Positions 37,637 to 46,239 of a stretch of DNA of 52,592 nucleotides are shown in pieces (position 1 is the first letter of the stretch; each line of letters opens with the position of its first letter). Both the position numbers and the translations under genes were made by a program. This DNA comes from Planctomyces sp. (GTDB taxonomy: Bacteria; Planctomycetota; Planctomycetia; Planctomycetales; Planctomycetaceae), in assembly GCA_027483405.1 (NCBI GenBank), contig JAIXUU010000209.1:1-52592 (forward strand). The letters are read 5' to 3'. The notes under the pieces were generated by a model, which had not been told where the DNA came from, made no database searches, and saw only the letters and a program-made list of their open reading frames with translations.

Positions 37637-37774
37637 CCATGCCAGGAGTGGGAAACCTTCACGATTTGGCGTACTATAGTCGAGAGGACAAAGTGCGCGA
37701 AGAGGTGCTGTCGGTGATGCACAACGTGTTGCATGGTAATGGGTTGCGATTTGTCGCTGGAGAGGGATGTCGGT

Positions 37775-38251
37775 ATGCAACGGATTGGCATGGGGCACGA
37801 CCGGCATCGTCTGGTCGCGGGGAAGCCCTTGTGGCTGGGTGGTGTGTCGATCCCTTTTGAACTGGGACTGGATGGTCACAGCGATGCGGATGTGGTGCTG
37901 CATGCCCTGACCGACGCTTTGCTCGGGTCTTTGGCATTGGGAGATATCGGCGAGTGGTTTCCCAATACCGATGAGCAGTGGAAGGGGGCTTCTTCTGACC
38001 GGTTTGTGGTGGCGGCCATGGCGGCAGTGCGCGAGCGCGGATGGGAGGTTTGCAATGTCGATGCGACCATCCATGCCGAGCGGCCCAAACTCTCGGCGTA
38101 TAAATCAGCGATTGCCGCCCGCATGGCGGAACTCCTCTGTGTGGAGGCTGATCAGGTGAGCGTGAAGGCCAAAACCGGTGAAAAAGTCGGCCCCGTAGGA
38201 CGCGGCGAATGCATCGATGCGGATGTGATTGTGCTTGTGCGGAAGGTGTGA
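37775..38251 (+). CDS. ispF: 2-C-methyl-D-erythritol 2,4-cyclodiphosphate synthase
   Basis: IspF of the MEP isoprenoid pathway, converting 4-diphosphocytidyl-2-C-methylerythritol 2-phosphate to the cyclodiphosphate and CMP. The start at ATG 37775 follows GAGAGGG. MGHDRHRL gives metal ligands D9 and H11; LDGHSDADVVLHALTDALLG gives the third histidine; the C-terminal AKTGEKVGPVGRGECIDADV is the signature loop. 158 residues, the normal length. It is a trimer in other bacteria. dxs is also in this window, about 12 kb away; ispD is not seen. Confidence 0.95.
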   Translation: MQRIGMGHDRHRLVAGKPLWLGGVSIPFELGLDGHSDADVVLHALTDALLGSLALGDIGEWFPNTDEQWKGASSDRFVVAAMAAVRERGWEVCNVDATIHAERPKLSAYKSAIAARMAELLCVEADQVSVKAKTGEKVGPVGRGECIDADVIVLVRKV

Positions 38252-38465
38252 GGTGGGAAGTTTGACGGGATGTCGCAAGGCCAGAGAAGCTAGTCTCGAT
38301 ACTTGATAAATGTCGGTTAAGTCAGGGCGAATCCGGTAATTCAGAGGTCATGAGTTCTGCCCGGATGCAGGTTTTTACTAATGGTATCGCCCTGAGGTCT
38401 GTGCCATCTTACTTGCTGGAATACTGGATGACAGGTGAAAATCTTGGTCTTCATCGAGTGGAAGA

Positions 38466-39107
38466 ATGTCAAAAGGTCTGGATCAGAATCTCTTCTTTTG
38501 TGCTTTCGCGTTAAGGGCAGGCCTGATTTCAGAGAGCATCGCGATGGATGCGATCGTGAAATGGGGATCTCAGCCTGAACTTTCGCTGGGAGAAATTCTT
38601 GTAAAGAGCAAAGATCTCAGCGAAGAAAATCGAGCCTTGATCGATTCGCTGGTGAAAGCCAGGTTAGAATCCCAGACACAGGGACTACCTGAGGACGAAA
38701 CACCGGTTGAAAACCTAGGAGAAATTCTTACAAAAATTGGAATGGACTCGGACTCTTCTCATCAGAGTGGTCTCGATGTGTTGACAGTCGTCTCGGGTTT
38801 AAGTGACCGACGGGATGAGCCACCAGAATTGACTGGAGATTCCAAGCAGTCATCGCAAACGAGATTTACCGTTCTGCGTCCTTTAGCTGAAGGTGGCCTA
38901 GGTAAGGTATCGGTCGCTTTCGATAACGATCTCAAACGACTCGTCGCCTTCAAGCAGATTCAAAAGAAACTTTCGGGGAATCGTGAGTTAAGAAACCGAT
39001 TCACTGTTGAAGCTGAAATCACAGGGAATCTGGAACATCCCGGGATCGTGCCCATTTATGCCCTGGGTGACCATCACGACGGAACCCCGTTTTATGCGAT
39101 GAAATAG
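38466..39107 (+). CDS. Ser/Thr protein kinase, N-terminal fragment ended by an in-frame TAG
   Basis: 213 residues with a planctomycete-type N-terminal adapter region (LFFCAFALRAGLISES...ELSLGEILVK) then the start of a kinase domain: FTVLRPLAEGGLGKVSV contains the glycine-rich loop (142-148), LVAFKQI the ATP lysine K163, and FTVEAEITGNLEHPGIV the alphaC glutamate. It ends FYAMK then TAG at 39105-39107. In related kinases this point continues FYAM-x-FIRGESL, and the next codons here read IRGESSEEEIRRYH in the same frame, so a Tyr or Phe codon has become TAG. On its own this fragment lacks the catalytic lobe. Confidence 0.8.
   Translation: MSKGLDQNLFFCAFALRAGLISESIAMDAIVKWGSQPELSLGEILVKSKDLSEENRALIDSLVKARLESQTQGLPEDETPVENLGEILTKIGMDSDSSHQSGLDVLTVVSGLSDRRDEPPELTGDSKQSSQTRFTVLRPLAEGGLGKVSVAFDNDLKRLVAFKQIQKKLSGNRELRNRFTVEAEITGNLEHPGIVPIYALGDHHDGTPFYAMK
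39105..39107 (+). other. In-frame amber codon inside a kinase gene
   Basis: Single TAG between two parts of one kinase in the same frame. The continuation begins ATTCGAGGTGAA right after it. Could be a recent mutation, a sequencing error or leaky readthrough. Confidence 0.75.
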
Positions 39108-39149
39108 ATTCGAGGTGAAAGCTCTGAGGAGGAGATCCGCCGTTATCAT

Positions 39150-41636
39150 TTGAAAAACGAGACTGCTCCTCAACAGCCCAAACAGGAAGTGACGCTTCAG
39201 CGACTTCTTAGCCGCTTTATTGATGTTTGCCATGCGATGGCGTTTGCCCATGATCGTGGCGTGCTGCACCGAGATCTGAAACCCGCAAACATCATGGTAG
39301 GCGGATACGGTGAAACACTGGTTGTTGATTGGGGATTGGCAAAAGCTCTGGGCAAGGTTGTTGGTCAAGGGGGTGATACAGGATCGAAAACAGGCCCTGG
39401 CGAATCGGCTTCCAATATGACCGGTAACAAGTTCGCTGGGATTGAACCAATCGATCCTAACCAGCTTTCTGGCGACTCGCATACGCGGGCAGGTTCGTTC
39501 ATGGGGACGCCAGGATTCGCAAGTCCAGAACAGGCCGAAGGGTTGATAGATAGCCTTGATGGTCGTAGTGATATTTATAGTCTAGGAGCAATTCTTTACT
39601 ATGTCTTGACGGGGCAAAAGCCCTTTTATCTGGGGCAAGATAAAGTTGCAGTTGCGGATGTCCTACGTCGTCAAAAGAGCGGTGAACTGATTGCACCTCG
39701 AGTAGTGAACAGTTCCATCCACAAGCATATTGAGGCGATTTGCCTGAAGGCCATGGCTTTAAAGCCAGCCAATCGCTACCAGACCGTCAGCGAGCTTAGA
39801 AATGACATTGAGCATTTTCTTGCAGATGAAACAGTTTCTGTGGTCAAAGACACTGTGATTGATCGATGCCGAAGATGGTCTAGAAAGCATCCTGGAGTCG
39901 TCTCTACGGGAGCCGTCGTGGTGGCTGCTGGCATGATTCTGATGGGTTCTGGCCTATATATCGTGAATGCTGAGCGGGAAATCGCTGAGCAGGCTCGACT
40001 GGGAGAGCATCTCCAGAAAGTGGAAGCCGTTCGGTTACAGAAAGGTGCTGAAATTGCCCGCGCGCAGGAGGCCGAACAAAGGAAGCAGGCGGAGATTCAT
40101 TTATCGTTTGCCAAGAAAGGAGTCGAGATCCTTGGATCGGTCTTTCGAGGGATAGATCCTGGAGTGGTAGCGGATTCTGGTCGCCCGCTCCAGTTATCGC
40201 TCCAGGATAACTTGAAGAAGGCCAATTCGGCTTTAAATGCAGCTGTAATTCATGATCCTATCGAATTGGCGCGGCTGAAATCTATTCTTGGAGAATCCTT
40301 ATTTGCGTTAGGGGATGCCGAAAATGCCATTCTGGCTTTGACACACACAGTTGAAGGCTGGGAGAAAACCATCGGTGAGAATGACCCGCGCACCATTAGA
40401 GCGCTCATGCTGCTGGCCAGCAGTCATCGCTATCAGGGGCATGCCGATGTGGCCCTGCCGATGAATAAGCGGGCGTTGGCGTTGGCACAAAAGTATCTGA
40501 AGTCAGATGACCCTTTGATTAACGAATGTTTTACCAGCCTGATACTAACGTCACATGTGGCTGGGTTCAGTGACGAAGTCCTGCCTCTTGCTGAAAAAGT
40601 TGTAGCATCGAATAAAGAAGCCTTTGGTTTGTTGAATCGACAAACCTTGAGCAGCATGAGTGATCTGGCTGCTTGCTATGACGCAACGGGAAGGTTGGAG
40701 GATGCCTTGCGCACGAGGAAAGAAGTACTTGATCGACGCACGGAATTGCTTGGTGAATTTCACCCTACAACTTTAGGAAGCATGAATGACTATGGATACG
40801 CACTCAATGCCTTGAAGCGACATAATGAAGCGATTGATGTGCTTGGGAAGACCGTGCGGTATATGACGAAGCAGGTTGGGAAAAGTCATCCCATGACATG
40901 TAATGCCATGCTCAATCTGTCGCGTGCCTATCAGAAGGCCGGCCAGATTGATATGTCGAACGATGTCCTTGAACAAAGAGTGTATGCTCTCCGAGAGCAA
41001 TTAGGGACAGATCGCCTTGAAGTGGCTGCTGCGCTGACTGAATTAGCGGCCAACTATCGAGCTGCCGGTCAGCATGACAAATCATTGAGAAGCTATGAAG
41101 AATCGCTTGTTATTCGGCGAAAGTTGCAGGGAGTCAGCCACCCTGAGACGATAGTTAACCTGATCGATGTGGGATGGGAATATCATGAGACGGGAAATCC
41201 TGCGATGGCGCAGGCGATATTTGCGGAAGTATTGCCTATCTGTGAAATGCAATATGGTCGTGTAGATCACAAGACGCTGACATGTAAGATCGGGTTAGGC
41301 GAAGCGTATTGCAAACTCAAAAACTTTGAGCGGGCAGAACAGCCACTTCGTGAGTGCCTGGAAGTTCGAGAAAAAGTCCAACCACTCCATTGGAGGGCTT
41401 TGAAAACAAGGTTGCTTCTGGCTGAAGCTCTGGATGGACAGGGGAGGTATTCCGAGGCTGAGCCACTGCTATTGAAAAATTATGGACTTTTAGTCGAGAG
41501 TATGATCGAAGGTGTACCATCGCACTCCGTGATGCGACTCGAGTTCATTGATCGATTAATTCGCCATTATGAAGTTCGTGGCCAGGCTGATGAAGTTCAG
41601 AAATGGAAGCAAACGAGAGAGGAACAATCCAGGTAG
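39150..41636 (+). CDS. Ser/Thr protein kinase C-terminal part with membrane segment and TPR repeats
   Basis: Continuation of the kinase from 38466 after the amber codon. If translated alone it would need the TTG at 39150. The C-lobe has VLHRDLKPANIMV (catalytic loop), VVDWGLAKAL (DWG in place of DFG) and GTPGFASPEQAEG (activation segment end). A membrane segment follows (VVSTGAVVVAAGMILMGSGLYIV, about 251-273), then a coiled section and many tetratricopeptide units of the kinesin-light-chain kind (ALMLLASSHRYQGHADVALP, AMLNLSRAYQKAGQID, ALTELAANYRAAGQHDK). Intact, it would sense or bind a partner by TPR on the far side of the membrane from the kinase. Without the N-lobe it is not expected to have kinase activity. 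Confidence 0.8.
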   Translation: MKNETAPQQPKQEVTLQRLLSRFIDVCHAMAFAHDRGVLHRDLKPANIMVGGYGETLVVDWGLAKALGKVVGQGGDTGSKTGPGESASNMTGNKFAGIEPIDPNQLSGDSHTRAGSFMGTPGFASPEQAEGLIDSLDGRSDIYSLGAILYYVLTGQKPFYLGQDKVAVADVLRRQKSGELIAPRVVNSSIHKHIEAICLKAMALKPANRYQTVSELRNDIEHFLADETVSVVKDTVIDRCRRWSRKHPGVVSTGAVVVAAGMILMGSGLYIVNAEREIAEQARLGEHLQKVEAVRLQKGAEIARAQEAEQRKQAEIHLSFAKKGVEILGSVFRGIDPGVVADSGRPLQLSLQDNLKKANSALNAAVIHDPIELARLKSILGESLFALGDAENAILALTHTVEGWEKTIGENDPRTIRALMLLASSHRYQGHADVALPMNKRALALAQKYLKSDDPLINECFTSLILTSHVAGFSDEVLPLAEKVVASNKEAFGLLNRQTLSSMSDLAACYDATGRLEDALRTRKEVLDRRTELLGEFHPTTLGSMNDYGYALNALKRHNEAIDVLGKTVRYMTKQVGKSHPMTCNAMLNLSRAYQKAGQIDMSNDVLEQRVYALREQLGTDRLEVAAALTELAANYRAAGQHDKSLRSYEESLVIRRKLQGVSHPETIVNLIDVGWEYHETGNPAMAQAIFAEVLPICEMQYGRVDHKTLTCKIGLGEAYCKLKNFERAEQPLRECLEVREKVQPLHWRALKTRLLLAEALDGQGRYSEAEPLLLKNYGLLVESMIEGVPSHSVMRLEFIDRLIRHYEVRGQADEVQKWKQTREEQSR

Positions 41637-42032
41637 TCAGATAGCGTATTAGGGGAATGTGAGGTTACCACCTAGTTCGCGAAGATCACGATGAATCTAG
41701 AGGAGATATTCATTGGCCGGTAGCTAGAACGCCGGGGGATGGTTCCGGATTGGTATCGTTTGATACCGAACTTAAGGCTTGAATGAAACATTCAGGATTT
41801 GTGTGTAGTGTTGATTCTTGAATGAGCAAAAAAGATGCATTGCTCAATGCCACAAGAATTGCACAGGAGTTGTACCGGATGTTGTCTATATTGCTCGCAG
41901 ACAAGAAAACTGTGCCTTATTGGAAGGGCACGGATAAATAAAAGAATCAGCCTCATGGAAGGCAGGCGGGAGCCTGCCCTACTTGCTGGTGAGGAAGGTG
42001 TGAGGTGGGAAGCATTCCACAAGGGAATAGGC
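41637..42032. other. Intergenic stretch with two hairpins
   Basis: About 395 bp between the converging kinase and ruvA genes. GGTATC-GTTT-GATACC (41752-41767) is a tight hairpin without a U-run. The REP-like palindrome at 41961-41982 is listed separately. Small frames here look like chance. Confidence 0.35.
41961..41982. repeat. REP-like palindrome, GTAG associated
   Basis: GGCAGGC-GGGA-GCCTGCC, perfect 7-bp stem, followed by CCTAC so that the minus strand starts GTAG. Different stem sequence from the others, same tetranucleotide and spacing. Confidence 0.6.
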
Positions 42033-42656
42033 TCAGGGTCGGCTTTGGAGGTAGATTTCTGTCAGGACGTCCTGGACGTCTTTGAATTTTTTCTTCTGGC
42101 TGGCGACCTGGTCGATTTTGTCGCGGGCCTCGATGGAGGAGTGACCTAACGCCATCAGGGCTTCATAAGCTTCTGTGAGGACGTTGCGGTCTACATCGGC
42201 TTCACGCGGAACTTCGCGCGCGACCATCAGGGCGAACTTGGTCATTTTGCGGCGGAGCTTGGCCACAATCCGTTCGGCCATGGCGGGGCCGACGCCGGGG
42301 AGGAGTGTCAGTTCCTTGATGCTCTGCTCCTCGATGGCTTCGGCGATTTCACGAACTGGACGAACCATCGCACGCAAGGTCTTTTTGACACCCATGCCAT
42401 CGACTGAGCAAATCATCTCGAAGAATTCGAGTTCGGTTTCACTCAGAAAGCCCGCTAATCGCGGAACCAGTCGCCCCTGCTGCGGATTGCCATCGAGGTA
42501 GTCGATCGTGCAGAGACTGACGACTTCTCCCAGCCTGGGCTGGAGCTGCCGACGGACGAACTCCGGTACGAGAACTTCATATTCGAACGCACCGATTTCA
42601 AGGCGGACGATGTCTTCGCTCAGACGAACAAGTTTTCCAGTAATGCGAGTGATCAA
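42033..42656 (-). CDS. ruvA: Holliday junction branch-migration protein RuvA
   Basis: RuvA, 207 residues from TTG 42656, which gives the family N-terminus [15 protein letters not shown] and has AAAGG about eight bases upstream; the frame extends further back but those codons are not RuvA-like. The OB domain is followed by two helix-hairpin-helix motifs ([16 protein letters not shown] and [14 protein letters not shown]) that grip the four-way junction, and the C-terminal domain III ([16 protein letters not shown]) that contacts RuvB. ruvC lies 3 kb upstream on the same strand with a kinase gene between them; ruvB is not in the window. Confidence 0.93.
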   Translation of the reverse strand: MITRITGKLVRLSEDIVRLEIGAFEYEVLVPEFVRRQLQPRLGEVVSLCTIDYLDGNPQQGRLVPRLAGFLSETELEFFEMICSVDGMGVKKTLRAMVRPVREIAEAIEEQSIKELTLLPGVGPAMAERIVAKLRRKMTKFALMVAREVPREADVDRNVLTEAYEALMALGHSSIEARDKIDQVASQKKKFKDVQDVLTEIYLQSRP

Positions 42657-42720
42657 GAGAGGCCTTTCGAAGGGAGCGAGACGCTTTCCAGAAATCAATG
42701 GTGCACTAAGGGATATGAAA

Positions 42721-42757
42721 AGCATGCCAGCTCGAAGCCGCAAGCATGGCACACAGA
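42721..42757. repeat. Palindromic repeat (copy 2) between kinase and ruvA
   Basis: Inverted, slightly degenerate copy of the comEC-downstream palindrome (6235-6267). On the minus strand it begins TGTGTGCCATGCTTGCGGC and then diverges in the right arm. Confidence 0.5.
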
Positions 42758-42843
42758 ACGCTCTTATTTCATGGAAAGCTTATGCGCAGAGGGATTTGGG
42801 CGGATGGTCAAGGAAAGAGCGAATACGAGAGCCGCTGTCCTGG

Positions 42844-45513
42844 TTATGTTTTGGGCTTGACGACAATCGGCAGCACGACTCGACCAAATCCGGCAAATGG
42901 CGAAGTATGAAATGCTTCTTTTTGGCGAGTCACACTGTTGTTGTAGATCGGATCGGCACCGCCACCGGCAAACTCACTGCCACCTCGCGCGACACCCTCG
43001 TACTTTCCCGGCTGGGTAAACGGGTCGACCACATCATTGGTCGGATAGGGCATAAATCGATCAAAGCACCATTCTGTGCTTCCCCCATAAAGGTCGACGA
43101 TGCCAAAAGGATTAGGGATTGCCGCTTCGCCACGGCTGTAAGTTTCGTATGCACGGATGACTTCCGGATTTGAGGCAATCTGGCGGTCATCACCAAAGTT
43201 CCACATTCCGGTCGTGCCAGCGCGACAGACATATTCCCATTCGGCTTCTGTGGGAAGTCGATAGCCATCCGCGTCCATGATCCGTTGTGTGAAGTCCCCT
43301 TCCATCTGGAATGCAGGATTCTTCCCTTCGAGTTCACTCAGCGTATTGCAGAAACGTGTGGCATCGAGGAGACCAACATGGGCCATGACTGCAGTTTCTG
43401 GCTTCTGGGGATCATTCTTGTCTGGAAGAGTCCCCATTAACTTCTGGTAGGTCCCGTTGTTGACTTCGTGCGTCTGCAGGTAGAACGGGCGGGTGATTTT
43501 CACACGATGTGGAGGTGTTGAAGTTTCAAGCATTTGACGCTGGATGGCAGCAATACCTCGGTCGAAGTCGAGTTTAATCAGATCGAGTTCTTCCTCAGTG
43601 CAACCCATGGTGAACTCGCCGGGCGGAATCAACCGAAACTTCATACCAACCGAGTTCGTAAACTCGACAGGTATGCCCAGATAGGCGGCCCAGTCTTCCT
43701 GGTGTTTTCTGGCTTGGGAAGAATCGAACGGGGCAATCGCCGGTGGTGGCACGGATGTGTCTGAACCTGGTGGTATGGACGCTACCGGGGTCTTGACAGT
43801 CATGGAGGCTGGTGGCTTTGAGGTTGGTGGCGTGGAGGCAACCGGGGTATTACCAGTGGATGAGGTGGTCAGCCCATGCTGTTTGACGGCCTGCCGGGCA
43901 ATGACTTTTTCTCCGCCGTTGATGACAAGATGGTCGCCCACCAACTCGGCCTTAACGCGGAACTCTTTGCCTTTATTGATCGCAAAAGACTCTGTCTCGA
44001 AAGTCAAATCGCCACGAGTGACCACCAGTTTCTTCTCACCAGTTTTCAGTGAGACTGGATCAAGGTCCGGGCTATGAAATGAAAGTTGAGTCCCTTTGAC
44101 ATGCATCTCGACTGTGGGGTCCAGAATTTCCACTCGCAGCGTGCCAGTGGGTGTCTGGAAGAGAAAGACAACTGCCATCGTGATCATTATCATCGCAACT
44201 GTTCCACTCGCAATCTGAATACGCCGATCTTGAATCCACGGAGTGGACTTGGCCTTTTGAACCTTTGGACCTCGAAAACGTTGAGTCTCGTGCTCTCTTC
44301 TTTGAGAGATTGTCTCATCCATCGATGTAAGAGTCGCCTGCGGCCGCGCGACAGTTCGCGTGCCTGCACCCGCGGGATGAGAACGCTTGCCATGCGGGCC
44401 ATCGGTGGGAGAGTCGATCTGGTGCAGGAAATCCTGAAACTCTTCGAGATCTGTCCCGGCTTCTGCGACTGTGACGGCTTTGAGCGTGGCCCCTGTCCGG
44501 CAGGCTTGCAGATCGACAATTAATTCTGTTGCCGTCTGGTAACGGTCGTCTGGTTTCTTGGCCACGAGTTTCGCGAAGACATGATCGAGGGATTCGGAAA
44601 CGTCTGGTCGAACCGTCCTTAGGCTGGGAATGGGTTGGTCGCGATGAGCGAGCAGCCGGGCCATTAATGAATCACCCTCGTAGGCAGCTTTTCCAGTCAG
44701 TAAATACCATAACGAGATTCCGAGGCTATACAGATCGCTGCGGGCGTCGGCGTGTTTGGTACTCAGTGCCTGCTCCGGCGCCATGTAGTCGACAGTCCCC
44801 ATCACAGTCCCGGTGCCTGTCAAATCTGCCTGAGTCGCGACATCCTCTGACTCAATGCGTGCCAGGCCCATATCGAGGATCTTGACGACGCCTTTGGTAT
44901 CCAGCAGCAGGTTGGCGGGTTTGATATCGCGATGGATCACTCCCTGTGCGTGTGCAAACTCCAGGCCTCTGGCTGCCTGTACGATGCAGTCGATGGCCTG
45001 ATCGATGGAAAACGGGCCCTTTTTCTTCACGATTGTCGCAAGGTCGTCGCCCGGAACGTACTCCATGACAAGAAATGGCGAGCCGTTGGTTTCTCCGGCA
45101 TCAAATGCGCCGACAATGTTGGGATGTGTCAGTCGTGCCGCTGCCTGGACTTCGCGCTGAAACCGCTGTGCCAGTTCTTTTGTCTTCGTGACGGAAGGGG
45201 ATAGCACCTTGATGGCAACGAGTCGCATCATCATCCGGTGCTCGGCCTTCAGCACCATCCCCATGCCGCCCTGGCCCAGTTTGTCCAGAACGGTGTAGCT
45301 CCCCATGGTCAGCGACTTACCCTTGCCTGAATAGACAACCTGGGCCTGGTAGGCGCTGATTTTCTTTTCTTTTACGAGGGATTTCGCAAGTTGCTCGCCA
45401 TTCCCAGGCTGTTCTGCGGAAGGGAGTCTATCGATGAAGGCTCGTAAATCGGGTTCCGAAATGACTCCGCTATCGATCAGCTGTTTGGCAAACTGTTCCG
45501 TCGAGACAGCCAT
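42844..45513 (-). CDS. Ser/Thr protein kinase fused to a formylglycine-generating-enzyme-like domain
   Basis: An 889-residue membrane kinase. Residues 1-70 are a planctomycete N-terminal adapter. The kinase domain has LGQGGMGMV (79-87), VAIK (K102), HRDIKPANLL (194-203), LDMG in place of DFG (213-216) and MAPEQA. After a linker a membrane segment (IQIASGTVAMIMITMAVVFL, about 432-451) leads to a short beta region and, from about residue 625, a domain like FGE-sulfatase/SUMF1: NSVGMKFRLIPPGEFTMG, RPFYLQTHEVNNGTYQKLMG, YRLPTEAEWEYVCRAGTTG, NPFGIVDLYGGSTEWC, ending GRVVLPIVV. The catalytic cysteine pair of true FGE is not clearly present, so it is more likely a sensory domain. Between ruvC and ruvA on the same strand. 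Confidence 0.85.
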   Translation of the reverse strand: MAVSTEQFAKQLIDSGVISEPDLRAFIDRLPSAEQPGNGEQLAKSLVKEKKISAYQAQVVYSGKGKSLTMGSYTVLDKLGQGGMGMVLKAEHRMMMRLVAIKVLSPSVTKTKELAQRFQREVQAAARLTHPNIVGAFDAGETNGSPFLVMEYVPGDDLATIVKKKGPFSIDQAIDCIVQAARGLEFAHAQGVIHRDIKPANLLLDTKGVVKILDMGLARIESEDVATQADLTGTGTVMGTVDYMAPEQALSTKHADARSDLYSLGISLWYLLTGKAAYEGDSLMARLLAHRDQPIPSLRTVRPDVSESLDHVFAKLVAKKPDDRYQTATELIVDLQACRTGATLKAVTVAEAGTDLEEFQDFLHQIDSPTDGPHGKRSHPAGAGTRTVARPQATLTSMDETISQRREHETQRFRGPKVQKAKSTPWIQDRRIQIASGTVAMIMITMAVVFLFQTPTGTLRVEILDPTVEMHVKGTQLSFHSPDLDPVSLKTGEKKLVVTRGDLTFETESFAINKGKEFRVKAELVGDHLVINGGEKVIARQAVKQHGLTTSSTGNTPVASTPPTSKPPASMTVKTPVASIPPGSDTSVPPPAIAPFDSSQARKHQEDWAAYLGIPVEFTNSVGMKFRLIPPGEFTMGCTEEELDLIKLDFDRGIAAIQRQMLETSTPPHRVKITRPFYLQTHEVNNGTYQKLMGTLPDKNDPQKPETAVMAHVGLLDATRFCNTLSELEGKNPAFQMEGDFTQRIMDADGYRLPTEAEWEYVCRAGTTGMWNFGDDRQIASNPEVIRAYETYSRGEAAIPNPFGIVDLYGGSTEWCFDRFMPYPTNDVVDPFTQPGKYEGVARGGSEFAGGGADPIYNNSVTRQKEAFHTSPFAGFGRVVLPIVVKPKT

Positions 45514-45721
45514 AGTGAAAGATTTTTGGTGGTGAACGGTTGTGGAGACTTTTCACATGGCTGCATCATGACGGTCGTGCAAACAAATTGCTATAGCCTA
45601 TTGTGATGGATTTATGTCGCACGAAGGAATGAGTCGAGATAGATCGTCTACCAAATTAATGTGTTAGACATAAGACTATGAGACTCGTTGGAGAGGGCTG
45701 ATGACGAGTGAGAGTTGCGCT

Positions 45722-46234
45722 TCAGGGTTTTGGCAGTGGTTGATTGAGGCGGCTGGCGAAGGCGTGGCAGACGGCAATGGCGGCGGCGTCGGCGACGTCG
45801 TTAGGTTCGAGAATGGAGGGTAAATTCAGTTCGAGTTGTACCGCTCGCTGCACTTGTTCTTTACTTGCTTTGCCACTTCCCGTGAGGAGACTTTTGATTT
45901 GCCGGGGCATGTAGTGAACGATGGGGATATTGGCCTCGGAGGCTGTATAGAGGATCGCACCCCGGGCGTGCGCCATGAGAATTGCCGTTTTGGGAAAACC
46001 GGTATGTGAAAAGACCTGTTCGATCGCGATTGCGCGGAGTTCATGGCCCGCAGATTGATAGTCGGCCAGGACTTCCCGTAGGCCACGACCGATCTCAGTC
46101 ACACGGCTGGCCAGAGAGCAGCCTTTGGTGGAGCGAATGACGCCCGCTTCGTGGAGTGCCAGTTGCCGACCATGGCAGGCGAGAACTGCATAGCCTGTGG
46201 TGTTGAGGCCGGGATCGATACCGATAATGAACAT
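45722..46234 (-). CDS. ruvC: Holliday junction resolvase RuvC
   Basis: RuvC, 170 residues, cuts Holliday junctions symmetrically. The RNase H fold residues are all present: D7 in IGIDPGLNTTG, E72 in IAIEQVFS, and D146 and D149 in EPNDVADAAAIAVCHA, together with the helix HTGFPKTAILMAHARG. It begins six bases after the stop of the DUF4058 gene, so the two are likely co-transcribed. Confidence 0.95.
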   Translation of the reverse strand: MFIIGIDPGLNTTGYAVLACHGRQLALHEAGVIRSTKGCSLASRVTEIGRGLREVLADYQSAGHELRAIAIEQVFSHTGFPKTAILMAHARGAILYTASEANIPIVHYMPRQIKSLLTGSGKASKEQVQRAVQLELNLPSILEPNDVADAAAIAVCHAFASRLNQPLPKP

Positions 46235-46239
46235 CGCCG

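Noticed and set aside
37637-38074. Extended N-terminus of the PEGA lipoprotein frame
   Set aside because: Codons upstream of 37636 overlap ispF antisense and would bury the lipobox signal peptide.
39105-39149. Pyrrolysine-type recoding of the amber codon
   Set aside because: No downstream pyl genes or special insertion element are visible, and the replaced residue in relatives is an ordinary aromatic.
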